In this document: piece after piece, positions 13,101 through 25,103 of the stretch
Layout of the letters: each line of letters opens with the position of its first letter
How positions within the stretch are numbered: position 1 is the stretch's first letter
Origin: Oscarella lobularis
Taxonomy: Eukaryota; Porifera; Homoscleromorpha; Homosclerophorida; Oscarellidae
Reading direction: 5' to 3'
Length of the DNA: 64,000 bases
Assembly (NCBI RefSeq): GCF_947507565.1
Contig: NC_089194.1
Span: forward strand, 1,612,001-1,676,000
Translations under genes and position numbers: made by a program
Notes under the pieces: generated by a model
Told to the model about the DNA's origin: nothing
The model's input: only the letters and a program-made list of their open reading frames with translations
Databases searched by the model: none

Positions 13101-16100
13101 ATTTAGGCCCTAAGAATCGAAGATTAGGTCCTCAATTTAAAATTTAGGCCCTAAGAATCAAAGATTAGGCTCTCAATTTAAAATTTAGTCTCTAAGAATC
13201 AAAAATTAGGCCCTCAATTTCATATTTATGCCTTTAGAATCGATGATTAGGCCCTCAATTTAATATTTAGTCCTTTAGAATCAAAGATTAGGCCCTCAAT
13301 TTAATATTTAGTCCCTAAGAATCAAAAATTACGCCCTCAATTTCATCTTTAGGCCTTTAGAATCGATGATTAGGCCCTCAATTTAATATTTAAGCCTTTA
13401 GAATCAAAGATTAGGCCCTCAATTTAAAATTTAGGCCCTAAGAATCGAAGATTAGGCCCTCAATTTCATATTTAGGCCCTAAGAATCAAAGATTAGGCCC
13501 TCAATTTCATATTTAGGCCTTTAGAATCGATGATTAGGCCCTCAATTTAATATTTAGGTCCTAAGAATCGAAGATTAGGGCCTGAATTTAATATTTAGGC
13601 CCTGAGAATCAAGATTAGTCCCTCAATTTAATATTTAGGCCCTAAGAATCGAAGATTAGGCTCTCAATTTAAAATTTAGTCCCTAAGAATCAAAAATTAG
13701 GCCCTCAATTTCATATTTATGCCTTTAGAATCGATGATTAGGCCCTCAATTTAATATTTCTGCCTTCAGAATCAAAGATTAGGCCCTCAATTTAATATTT
13801 TGGCCCTAAGAATCAAAGATTAGGCCCTCAATTTAATATTTAGGCCCTAAGAATCGAAGATTAGGTCCTCAATTTAAAATTTAGGCCCTAAGAATCAAAG
13901 ATTAGGCTCTCAATTTAAAATTTAGTCTCTAAGAATCAAAAATTAGGCCCTCAATTTCATATTTATGCCTTTAGAATCGATGATTAGGCCCTCAATTTAA
14001 TATTTAGTCCTTTAGAATCAAAGATTAGGCCCTCAATTTAATATTTAGTCCCTAAGAATAAAAAATTACGCCCTCAATTTCATCTTTAGGCCTTTAGAAT
14101 CGATGATTAGGCCCTCAATTTAATATTTAAGCCTTTAGAATCAAAGATTAGGCCCTCAATTTAAAATTTAGGCCCTAAGAATCGAAGATTAGGCCCTCAA
14201 TTTCATATTTAGGCCCTAAGAATCAAAGATTAGGCCCTCAATTTAATATTTAGTCCCTAAGAATAAAAAATTACGCCCTCAATTTCATCTTTAGGCCTTT
14301 AGAATCGATGATTAGGCCCTCAATTTAATATTTAAGCCTTTAGAATCAAAGATTAGGCCCTCAATTTAAAATTTAGGCCCTAAGAATCGAAGATTAGGCC
14401 CTCAATTTCATATTTAGGCCCTAAGAATCAAAGATTAGGCCCTCAATTTCATATTTAGGCCTTTAGAATCGATGATTAGGCCCTCAATTTAATATTTAGG
14501 TCCTAAGAATCGAAGATTAGGGCCTGAATTTAATATTTAGGCCCTGAGAATCAAGATTAGTCCCTCAATTTAATATTTAGACCCTAAGAATCGATGATTA
14601 GGCCCTCAATTTAATATTTAGGCCTTTACAATCAAAGATTAGGCCCTCAATTTAAAATTTAGGCCCTAAGAATCAAAGATTAGGCCCTCAATTTAATATT
14701 TAGGCCCGAAGAATCAATGATTAGGCCCTCAATTTAAAATTTATGCCCTAAGAATCAAAGATTAGGCTCTCAATTTCATATTTATGCCTTTAGAATCGAT
14801 GATTAGGCCCTGAATTTAATATTTAGGCCTTTAGAATCAAAGATTAGGCCCTCAATTTAATATTTAGTCCCTAAGAATCAAAATTAGGCCCTCAATTTAA
14901 TATTTAGGCCTTTAGAATCAAAGATTAGGCTCTCAATTTAATATTTAGTCCCTAAGAATCAAAATTAGGCCCTCAATTTTATATTTAGGTCTTTAGAATC
15001 GATGATTAGGCCCTCAATTTAATATTTAGGCCTTTAGAATCAAAGATTAGGCCCTCAATTTAATATTTTGGCCCTAAGAATCAAAGATTAGGCCCTCAAT
15101 TTAATATTTAGGCCCTAAGAATCGAAGATTAGGTCCTCAATTTAAAATTTAGGCCTTAAGAATCAAAGATTAGGCTCTCAATTTAAAATTTAGTCTCTAA
15201 GAATCAAAAATTAGGCCCTCAATTTCATATTTAGGCCCTAAGAATCGATGATTAGGCCCTCAATTTAATATTTAGGCCTTTAGAATCAAAGATTAGGCCC
15301 TGAATTTAAAATTTAGGCCCTAAGAATCAAAGATTAGGCCCTCAATTTAATATTTAGGCCCGAAGAATCAAAGATTAGGCCCTCAATTTGAAATTTATGC
15401 CCTAAGAATCAAAGATTAGGCTCTCAATTTCATATTTATGCCTTTAGAATCGATGATTAGGCCCTGAATTTAATATTTAGGCCTTTAGAATCAAAGATTA
15501 GGCCCTCAATTTAATATTTAGTCCCTAAGAATCAAAATTAGGCTCTCAATTTAATATTTAGGCCTTTAGAATCAAAGATTAGGCCCTCAATTTAATATTT
15601 TGGCCCTAAGAATCAAAGATTAGGCCCTCAATTTAATATTTAGGTCCTAAGAATCGAAGATTAGGTCCTCAATTTAAAATTTAGGCCCTAAGAATCAAAG
15701 ATTAGGCCCTCAATTTAATATTTTGGCCCTAAGAATCAAAGATTAGGCCCTCAATTTAATATTTAGGCCCTAAGAATCGAAGATTAGGTCCTCAATTTAA
15801 AATTTAGTCTCTAAGAATCAAAAATTAGGCCCTCAATTTCATATTTATGCCTTTAGAATCGATGATTAAGCCCTCAATTTAATATTTAGTGCTTTAGAAT
15901 CAAAGATTAGGCCCTCAATTTAATATTTAGTCCCTAAGAATCAAAAATTACGCCCTCAATTTCATCTTTAGGCCTTTAGAATCGATGATTAGGTCCTCAA
16001 TTTAATATTTAAGCCTTTAGAATCAAAGATTAGGCCCTCAATTTAAAATTTAGGCCCTAAGAATCGAAGATTAGGCCCTCAATTTCATATTTAGGCCCTA

Positions 16101-19100
16101 AGAATCAAAGATTAGGCCCTCAATTTCATATTTAGGCCTTTAGAATCGATGATTAGGCCCTCAATTTAATATTTAGGCCTTTAGAATCAAAGATTAGGCC
16201 CTCAATTTAAAATTTAGTCGCTAAGAATCGAAGATTAGTCCCTCAATTTGATATTTAGGCCCTAGTAATCGAAGATTAGGCCCTCAATTTAAAATTTTGT
16301 GCTCTTAGAATCAAAGATTAGGCTCTCAATTTAAAATTTAGTCCATAAGAATCAAAAATTAGTCATATTTAGGCCTTTTGAATCGATGATTAGGCCCTCA
16401 ATTATTTAATATTTAGGCCCTAAGAATCGAAGATTAGGCCTTCAATTTAATATTTAGGCCCTGAGAATCGATGATTATGCCCTCAATTTAATATTTAGGC
16501 CTTTGGAATCAAAGATTAGGCCCTCAATTTAAAATTTAGGCCCTAAGAATCGATGATTAGGCCCTCAATTTAATATTTAGGCCCTAAGAATCAAAGATTA
16601 GGTCCTCAATTTAATATTTAGGCTCTAAGAATCAAAGATTAGGCCCTCAATTTAATATTTAGGCCCTAAGAATCGAAGATTAGGGCCTCAATTTAATATT
16701 TATGCCCTGAGAATCAAGATTAGTCCTTCAATTTAATATTTAGGCCCCAGGAATCGATGATTAGGCCCTCCATTTAATATTTAGGCCTTTAGAATCAAAG
16801 ATTAGGCCCTCAATTTAAAATTTAGTCCCTAAGAATCAAAAATTAGGCACTCAATTTAATATTTAGGCCCTAAGAATCAAAGATTAGGCCCTCAATTTCA
16901 TATTTAGGCCTTAAATTACAAGGGACTGGCCAACTATTCTCACCTGTAATAAATTAGTTAAATTACAAGGGACTGGCCAACTGTTCTCTCCTGTAATAAA
17001 TTACAATAAAATTACAAGGGACTGGCCAACTCTTCTCTACTGTAATAAATTACAATAAAATTACAAGGGACTGGCCAACTCTTCTCTACTGTAATAAATT
17101 ACAATAAATTTACAAGGGACTGGCCAACTGTTCTCTCCTGTAATAAATTACAGTTAAATTACAAGGGACTGGCAAACTCTTCTCTCCTGTAATAAATTAC
17201 AGTGAAATTACAAGGAACTGACCAACTGTTCTCTCTTGTAATAAATTACAGTGAAATTACAAGGGACTGGCCAACTGTTCTCACCTGTAATAAATTACAG
17301 TTAAATTACAAGGGACTGGCCAACTGTTCTCACCTGTAATAAATTACAATAAAATTACAAGGGACTGACCAACTGTTCTCTCCTGTAATAAATTACAGTT
17401 AAGAATCAAAGATTAGGCCCTCAATTTAATATTTAGGCCCTGAGAATCAAAGATTACGCCATCAATTTAATATTTAGGCCCTAAGAATCGAAGATTAGGC
17501 TCTCAATTTAAAATTTAGTCCCTAAGAATCAAAAATTAGGCCCTCAATTTCATATTTATGCCTTTAGAATCGATGATTAGGCCCTCAATTTAATATTTCT
17601 GCCTTCAGAATCAAAGATTAGGCCCTCAATTTAAAATTTAGGCCCTAAGAATCGAAGATTAGGCCTTCCATTTAATATTTAGGCCCTAAGAATCAAAGAT
17701 TAGGCTCTCAATTTAATATTTAGGCCCTAAGAATCGAAGATTAGGCCCTCAATTTAAAATTTAGGCCCTAAGAATCGAAGATTATTTCCTCCATTTAATA
17801 TTTAGGCCCTAAGAATCGAAGATTAGGCCCTCAATTTAATATTTAGGCCTTTAAAATCAAAGATTAGGTCCTCAATTTAATATTTAAGCCCTAAGAATCG
17901 AAGATTAGGGCCTTAATTTAATATTTAGGCCCTGAGAATCAAGATTAGTCCCTCAATTTAATATTTAGGCCCTAAGAATCGATGATTAGGCCCTCAATTT
18001 AATATTTAGGCCCTAAGAATCAAAGATTAGGTCCTCAATTTAATATTTAGGCTCTAAGAATCAAAGATTAGGCCCTCAATTTAATATTTAGGCCCTAAGA
18101 ATCGAAGATTAGGGCCTCAATTTAATATTTATGCCCTGAGAATCAAGATTAGTCCTTCAATTTAATATTTAGGCCCTAAGAATCGATGATTAGGCCCTCC
18201 ATTTAATATTTAGGCCTTTAGAATCAAAGATTAGGCCCTCAATTTAAAATTTAGTCCCTAAGAATCAAAAATTAGGCACTCAATTTAATATTTAGGCCCT
18301 AAGAATCAAAGATTAGGCCCTCAATTTAATATTTAGGCCTTAAATTACAAGGGACTGGCCAACTATTCTCACCTGTAATAAATTAGTTAAATTACAAGGG
18401 ACTGGCCAACTGTTCTCTCCTGTAATAAATTACAATAAAATTACAAGGGACTGGCCAACTCTTCTCTACTGTAATAAATTACAATAAAATTACAAGGGAC
18501 TGGCCAACTCTTCTCTACTGTAATAAATTACAATAAAATTACAAGGGACTGGCCAACTGTTCTCTCCTGTAATAAATTACAGTTAAATTACAAGGGACTG
18601 GCAAACTCTTCTCTCCTGTAATAAATTACAGTGAAATTACAAGGAACTGACCAACTGTTCTCTCTTGTAATAAATTACAGTGAAATTACAAGGGACTGGC
18701 CAACTGTTCTCACCTGTAATAAATTACAGTTAAATTACAAGGGACTGGCCAACTGTTCTCACCTGTAATAAATTACAATAAAATTACAAGGGACTGACCA
18801 ACTGTTCTCTCCTGTAATAAATTACAGTTAAGAATCAAAGATTAGGCCCTCAATTTAATATTTAGGCCCTGAGAATCAAAGATTACGCCATCAATTTAAT
18901 ATTTAGGCCCTAAGAATCGAAGATTAGGCTCTCAATTTAAAATTTAGTCCCTAAGAATCAAAAATTAGGCCCTCAATTTCATATTTAGGCCCTGAGAATC
19001 AAAGATTACGCCATCAATTTAATATTTAGGCCCTAAGAATCGAAGATTAGGCTCTCAATTTAATATTTAGGTCCTAAGAATCGATGATTAGGCCCTCAAT

Positions 19101-22100
19101 TTAATATTTAGGCCTTTAGAATCAAAGATTACTCCCTCAATTTAAAATTTAGTCCCTAAGAATCAAAAATTAGGCCCTCAATTTAAAATTTAGGCCTTAA
19201 GAATCAAAGATTAGGCCCTCAATTTAATATTTAGGCCCTAAGAATCGAAGATTAGGCCCTCAATTTAAAATTTGGTCTCTAAGAATCAAAAATTAGGCAC
19301 TCAATTTAATATTTAGGCCCTAAGAATCAAGGATTAGGCCCTCAGTTTCATATTTAGGCCTTTAGAATCAAAGATTAGGCCCTCAATTGAATATTTAGGC
19401 CTTTGAAATCAAAGATGAGGCCCTCAATTTAATATTTAGTCCCTAACAATCAAAAATTAGGCCCTCAATTTCATATTTAGGTCCTAAGAATTAAAGATGA
19501 CGGCTTCAATTTAATATTAAGGAGGGCTCTTTTTTACGCGGGACTTTGCTTTCTAGTGTTTCTAAGTACCGTAGCTTGTGTGGCGTAGCTTAGATAGGAT
19601 CTCATATGGTATTGAAGGGTTTTGAACGCCATATGGTATATCTGAAATATGTTTTTTTATTTTTTTATAAGGGCATCAGCTGACTGGGAAATCTTCTGTT
19701 GAAATGTATAGGCAAGCTTTGCTGACTGGATGCCGGTAAGTGAGATAATTAATTTTTTTATTTTTAATTGAATTTTTTAGTTGTGTTGAACTTGATTGTT
19801 GGGATGGCAACGACGACGAGCCAATCATCACTCACGGTCACACGATGTGCACGGACATTTCGTTCAAAGTAAAATTAATTTTAATTGATTAAATAATTTT
19901 CATATCAATATTTAGGAAGTGATTTTCGCTATAAATGATTGCGCTTTTAAAACGTCCGAATTTCCCGTGATTCTCTCCTTCGAAAATCACTGCAGGCAAT
20001 AGTCCAAAAATGAATTCATTAACCAATTAAATAGTATTGATTTTTAATAGCGCCTCTCAGCAATTGAAAATGACTCAGTATTGCCAGGAAATATTCAAGG
20101 AGAAGCTCCTTCGATTGCCGATCGAAGGATTCCCTGTAAAATCAATTGCACACGATGTGCACGTGACTAATTCATTTTTTATTTATTAAAGCTTGATCCG
20201 GGCGTTCCGTTGCCAAGTCCGAATCTACTTCGAGGCAAAATATTGATTAAGAACAAGAAGAAAGCGCAACTGGCAAAATGCAATGAGGGAATAAAAATTA
20301 AATATTTGTAGTCATTTAGTTCTTTTATAGCTGATAGTATCGATCCCTCGAAGGTAATTGATAGCTCAAAGGACGAGAAACCGGAAGAAGAAGCAGCAGA
20401 AGAGAAAAGTGCATTAGCTAATAATAATAATTGAAAATCAATAATAAAAAATCCAGAAGACGACACGGAAGAAAAAGACGGAGAACAGGCCGAAGTTTCT
20501 CATGAACCCCACGCCAAATTGACGTCAGAAAAATCGGCAGACGTCATCCGATCTCAAGTAAGCGCACATCATTAGCTAAACACAATTCAAATTCTCAATA
20601 AAAAATCAAAGGTTTATACGTGGGAGGGGCAAAGCGAAACGCAAACGGCGTTATCCGATCTCGTAAATTATATAACGCCCATACGATTCAAGGGTTTTGA
20701 AGAGGCAGAACGTTAGTCACTCATACCAAGTGGTAATCAATGTAGAGGAGGGTCCCCCTTATAGGGAAAAATCGCGCCTATGAAATGTCTTCGTTAAATG
20801 AAGCGGCAGCAGCCGATCACTTGAAGAGATCGCCCGTGGAATTTGCTCTGTGAGAGCGGGCGAATTCGATAGATAATTATTCTTAATTAGTTATTGATTT
20901 TTAAGGTATAATCGGAGGCAGATTAGTCGAATTTATCCCAAGGGAATTCGTTACGATTCGAGCAATTATATGCCGCAGGTTCAAAATTTCATTTTTAATT
21001 TGATCACGTATCTATGTTTGATTTTTTTCAGGTGTTCTGGAATGCCGGCTGTCAAATGGTCTCGCTCAATTTTCAGACATGCGGTCAGACAGAAGAAAAG
21101 AATATTAATTAATATCGATTACGTATGTATGTACATTTTTTCTTTTTCTTGCAGATCTTCCCTTTCAGCTGCATCTCGGCAAATTCGAGCAGAACAATCA
21201 ATGTGGCTACATTCTCAAGCCTCTATGCATGCGACGCGGCGACAAGGACTTTGATCCCTTCGTCGAATCGCCCATGGAAAACATCGTCGCCGCCTCTCTT
21301 CAAGTCAAAGTATATTTGCAAATAGATACTTATTTATTTTTCGAGTTTTTTCTCTCTCTGAGGTTGTATCCGGGACGATGCTCTGCGATCGCAAGTGCGG
21401 CGTCTACGTCGAACTTGATATGTACGGGTTGCCAACGGATACGGTGAGACGTAGATTCAAGACGAAAATCGTCCCTGGCAACGCGGTGAATCCCGTATGG
21501 GACGAAGAGCCGTTTAATTTCAAAAAGGTTTGAGTTTTTCTTGTACGTAGCGCGCTAGTGTTGTTATGGAAACTTAGATTGTGCTTCCCGAATTGGCTAT
21601 GATTCGATTTGGTGTCTATGACGATGGAAATCGTTGTCTGGGGCAACGGGTTCTACCCATGACGTCACTGATGTCAGGTAGAGATTAAATAATAAATATT
21701 CAGATTTTTATTTTCTCTAAAGGATATCGTCACATTCCACTTCGAAACGAATTCAATCAGCCACTCGATTTCGCGTCGATTTTCGTGCATTTCGAAGTGA
21801 CTGATTACGTGCCCAAAGCCTATAGTGGTACATTGAGACGTAGAACGTCGATTAACACTTATTTATTCACGTGCTACGTCGTAAGATTTTCTCGACGCTC
21901 TGGAGAATCCCATTGCGTATCAATCGGCTCAAGAAAAACGCGGGAAAATACTAGAAGAGCTTCTGGACGACGCCGACGACGAAGTAAGTCCCAAACCCTA
22001 TTTACGAATAAGAGCCTTTGAGATTGAGATAACGTTTTAGATGAAACAGAGTGCAGGGGAAGGTAAAATAAATATTTGAAATAATTAAATATGGATTAGA

Positions 22101-23436
22101 TGGATTAGATGGGCCGAGGGAATCGTCTCCGCCTCCCGTGGCGACGGCTTCCGTTCCTGAGGACGAGGCGACGGGGATCCGAAGCAAGGAGACGTCTCCA
22201 CAGGGAGAGGATATCACCACTGGACCAGATGCTTATACTATATTGAGAAAGTCGGTGACGAGTCATGAGAGCCGTAAGGAGGAGGCGATTGGCGAATGGG
22301 ACGCGGAACCCATGGCAAAGATCAAGACAATGAAGGCAGAAAATTAAATAATTATAATTTGTATTTGTGATTTATTTTTTGCGCGTTCCTAGGACTTTAA
22401 GAAATTGTTCAAGAAGAATTTGAAGGATTTTGAATCTCTGAAGAAGAAGCACGTCAAGGTATAGAATTTTCTTTCTATATTTCTCTTCATTTTTGTGTAC
22501 CAGGCCATTGCTACTGTGAAAAGATCTCACGACAAGGAGTTGCTCAAGTGGAGAGCGACTCACAAGGCAGCCAAGTAACATATTAATATAATTGAATCAT
22601 AAAGAGATATTTTCTTTTTAGTTCGAACGGTTCTGACGCTGAAAAAGTGGAGGAAGAGGTACGTAGATTATTCTCTTGTAAATTACGTATATATTGATCT
22701 TTTTTCAGTTGACAAAACTCACTGATAAACACGGTGAAATATTGCACGAAGTCGAAGAGTCCCAAGCGAAAGATGAGTTGGAATTGAGAAAGAAACAGCT
22801 GGACTTGGTTCAGAAGAAAAACGTTGCCTCATTAGATACTCAATTGCTTTTGTTTTTTAGGAGTTTCGACTACTTGGACGACTCATGGCGACGTCGCAGG
22901 CGTCCCAGCTGAAGAGACTCGACAGCAAACACCAAAAGTACCACAAAATCATAATTCAAATGCGTATTTAATCGGTTCTTTTTCTATAGGATTAGTTTGA
23001 CGTTGGAGAAGAGTTTGAAGAAGGAGATGCTCGATCAAGTGAAGGAGTTCAAGGAAAGCGAGCAGAAGAATGTCGCAGACAAAGGAGAATTGGACAGGTA
23101 TTAATTCGGAATTGAATTTTTATATTTATTGATTTTATTTTTTAGGAAATTGCGTGAGCAGCGAAAGAAGCTCGCCAGCCAGATAGGTCAAAAGCTTCAG
23201 GATGTAAGCGTTTAGTTTCCTTTCTGTTGTCACGTGATGTTCTTTTCATAGGCGCTCGAGACTCAGGCCAATGAGAAAGAGCGACTCGTCCAAGGCCACG
23301 AATCGATGAAATCCGCTCTCAAAGAAGAAGAAGAAGAGGTAAAATTAATCAATGAATTTAATTAATTAATTTTATTTAATTATTTATTTAGGCTATAAGG
23401 GAGCTTGCTGATTTGTATGGGGAAGGCGAAGTGTGA
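10197..23436 (+). CDS. Phospholipase C beta
   Basis: Hydrolyses PIP2 to IP3 and diacylglycerol downstream of Gq-coupled receptors. About 37 predicted exons join in phase from ATG 10197 to TGA 23434-23436, 1,142 codons. Order: N-terminal PH region (exons to 10906), EF-hand-like region (10960-11472), catalytic X box with both catalytic histidines ([11 protein letters not shown] at about 11645-11680 and [14 protein letters not shown] at about 19825-19868), an acidic linker (20331-20557), Y box (LSDLVNYI...RIYPKG...NYMPQ...FWNAGCQMV), a C2 domain (21155-21827), then a long charged coiled-coil tail (22393-23436) typical of the beta class. A 22-nt exon lies at 22041-22062. The intron 11680-19671 splits the X box and holds about 8 kb of satellite. 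Four introns appear to use GC donors (11473, 19996, 20280, 22336). The exon edge at 10421/10476 could instead be read through. An AATAAA lies 83 nt after the stop. Confidence 0.93.
11930..12130 (+). repeat. 49-bp satellite block 1
   Basis: About four units of a 49-bp repeat beginning ATTACAAGGGACTGG and containing CTGTAAT-AA-ATTACAG, a perfect 7-bp inverted repeat with a 2-nt centre. The right edge returns to the 41-bp repeat at TTAAGAATC. Confidence 0.85.
12130..16911 (+). repeat. 41-bp satellite array, main block, with higher-order repeats
   Basis: Tandem 41-bp units running from GATTAGGCCCTCAATTT to ATTTAGGCCCTAAGAATC. The unit itself looks like a diverged dimer of about 20.5 bp, since TAGGCCCT occurs twice per unit. 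Variant units recur in the same order: a marker (TAGGCTCTCA followed by AAATTTAGTCC) starts at 12224, 12961 and 13657, spacings of 737 and 696 bp, close to 18 and 17 units. Confidence 0.93.
16912..17402 (+). repeat. 49-bp satellite block 2
   Basis: About ten units of the 49-bp family inside the 41-bp array. Left edge GGCC-TTAA-ATTACAAGG, right edge ATTACAG-TTAA-GAATC: the 41-bp repeat resumes in register with TTAA present at both edges. Confidence 0.88.
17403..18342 (+). repeat. 41-bp satellite array, second block
   Basis: About 23 units of the same 41-bp repeat. Much of it, with the flanking 49-bp block, is part of a 1,430-bp tandem duplication. Confidence 0.9.
18343..18833 (+). repeat. 49-bp satellite block 3
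   Basis: Near-identical copy of block 2, including the short 'AATTAGTTAAATT' variant near its left end. The same landmark lies at 16924 and 18354, so the copies are 1,430 bp apart. Confidence 0.88.
18834..19520 (+). repeat. 41-bp satellite array, last block
   Basis: About 17 more diverged 41-bp units, ending near 19520 before unique intron sequence and the acceptor at 19670-19671. Confidence 0.88.
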
Positions 23437-23518
23437 TTGGGTAGGGACGCGAAGACTCCGGTTCTAAAATTTCGTAAGCTTTTCACTTGTATTTTGCGCG
23501 TCGAGTCACTTTAGAGTG

Positions 23519-23524
23519 AATAAA
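23519..23524 (+). promoter_or_regulatory. Candidate polyadenylation signal for PLC beta
   Basis: AATAAA 83 nt after the PLC beta stop codon, in AT-rich sequence. The convergent minus-strand gene ends at 23738, so the two 3' ends are close. Confidence 0.5.
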
Positions 23525-23737
23525 TAAGTGTTCATGCCACGTGACTTTTTCAGGTCTTTGACTGAGTAGTATCGTCTTTGAGGTTCCTTATCTCAATCTA
23601 AAATTAAAGTCTGCTCAATTGGAGTAAAGCAGATTTCAGGTACACTCAGGGTACACTTAGACATTTAAACTTAGTGCAGATCTAGTAGAACAACTCAACG
23701 TATCTATTCATATATATCAACATAGTTAATTAAGTAA

Positions 23738-25103
23738 TCAATCATAGAAAATTTTGTGTATTTTTTCCTTGAGGTGAGGATAGGCTTTCTTGATTTCGAA
23801 CAGAGCATGTGTTAATGCTCTTTTAATGATTGCGATTTCCTTCTCTGTTGTCCCTCGCTCGCGTGCCGCCGTAGTCAGAATCGAATTTTGGGTGTCGAGG
23901 TTGCGGTATTTTAGCCTGTAACAATGTGTAAACCTTGCGCGTATGTAACTAATTATTACTTCGTGTCGAGCAGGATTTTCACTTTTTCTTTTTGCTTGTT
24001 GTTGGTTTTTTCCGGATCAGGAATTTCCCTCAGCAATTCTGAAAAATTCAAAATTTACGCATAAGTAATGCGTTTATTATACCTAGATACCTTCCGCCAA
24101 TTTTTTCAATTCGTCGACGTCGTTTTCATCGTCTTTGTCATCATTGTTGTCATCTTCGTTGACGACGTCGTCGTCGTTTTTATCGTTTTCTTCGTCTTGA
24201 TCTTCGACCTCCTCATCGCCATCGTCGTTGGCGTCATCTTTGCAATCACAAATAAATTCAACATTTTCAACTGTAGTCTGAAGTAGGCTTTTATTGGAGA
24301 GTGGGGCACTATCATGGGCACATATTAGTTGTATTACTAGATCAAGTATAACCGTTGAACAGTAATTTCTCAACATCATATATTGAAACACGAACAAAAG
24401 GGTCAAGATTGTACCAGCCCAAATCACTTCAGGGCTCTAATAGTACTCCACTCTCCAATAAAGCCCATTATCCAATTTTTAAAAGTAAGTCTCACTATTT
24501 TTACCCCTTTGAAAAAATAGAATAAAGCCCCAGGAGTGTACTATTTGAGATTATTTACCCATGTTGGATTCGCAATTCTCGTTTCTCTCCTTCTTGTTCT
24601 TTTCTTCACCAGAGTCATCTGCTTCTCGTAGCAACATTTTATTTATTTAATTATTTATTTATTTATTTTACCGTTATAGTCGTCGTCGTCGTTTTTATCG
24701 TTTCCGTCGTCTCGATCTTCGACTTCGTCATCAACGCTGGCGTCATAAGTAAGTCTCACTATTTTTACCCCTTTGAAAGAATAGAATAAAGCCCCAGGGG
24801 TGTACTATTTGAGATTATTTACCCATGTTGCATTCGCAATTTTCGTTTCTCTCCTTGTTCTTTTCTTCACCAGAGTCATCTGCTTCTCGTAGCAACATTT
24901 TATTTATTTATTTATTTATTTATTTATTTTACCGTTATAGTCGTCGTCGTCATCGTCGTCAGGTTGACGTTGTCGCTTTCTGTGATTGGGCCCTTCTCTA
25001 AAATCCTACAAACGATGCACGTCACCGGATATACCATAAGATCTTTCATTGTGACTGGTCTCACTGGTGAACTCGAAACGGCGGGTGAAGCATTTTCATC
25101 CAT
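23738..25103 (-). CDS. Uncharacterised Asp/Glu-rich protein with duplicated exons
   Basis: Family not recognised. The last three exons join in phase: about 24091-24265 (very acidic, DDGDEEVEDQDEENDKNDDD), 23960-24038 (LLREIPDPEKTNNKQKEK) and 23738-23915 (ending KEKIHKIFYD). The C-terminal part is lysine-rich and probably helical. A likely first exon starts with MDENASPAVSSSPVRP at 25103 and contains CIVC. Between them, two copies of an exon pair are seen: one acidic exon (DASVDDEVEDRDDGNDKNDD, near 24690-24745 and a shortened form near 24940-24960) and one exon starting MLLREADDSGEEKNKERN (near 24560-24635 and 24835-24900). The copies and their introns are about 265 bp apart. How these exons splice together is unresolved. 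Convergent with PLC beta. Confidence 0.5.
24483..24958. repeat. Tandem duplication of an exon pair, two copies about 265 bp apart
   Basis: 24483-24700 and 24748-24958 share introns and exons almost base for base, from 'taagtaagtctcactattt' through the Glu/Lys-rich exon and a TTTA-repeat intron to the Asp-codon (GTC on +) run. The second copy has minor substitutions and a longer TTTA tract. Confidence 0.8.

Larger units (their letters stand above)
11680..19671 (+). other. Giant satellite-filled intron of PLC beta
   Basis: The exon ends ...TYLT-G at 11679 and the next begins [15 protein letters not shown] at 19672, exactly continuous with the PLC X box, so the 7,992 nt between is one intron. 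Neighbouring introns are about 45-100 nt. About 150 nt at either end is non-repetitive; the remainder is 41-bp and 49-bp tandem repeat. Confidence 0.9.

Noticed and set aside
24083-24427. 114-codon minus ORF as a complete gene
   Set aside because: Only the acidic part (about 24091-24265) joins neighbouring exons in phase; the rest is intron read-through.
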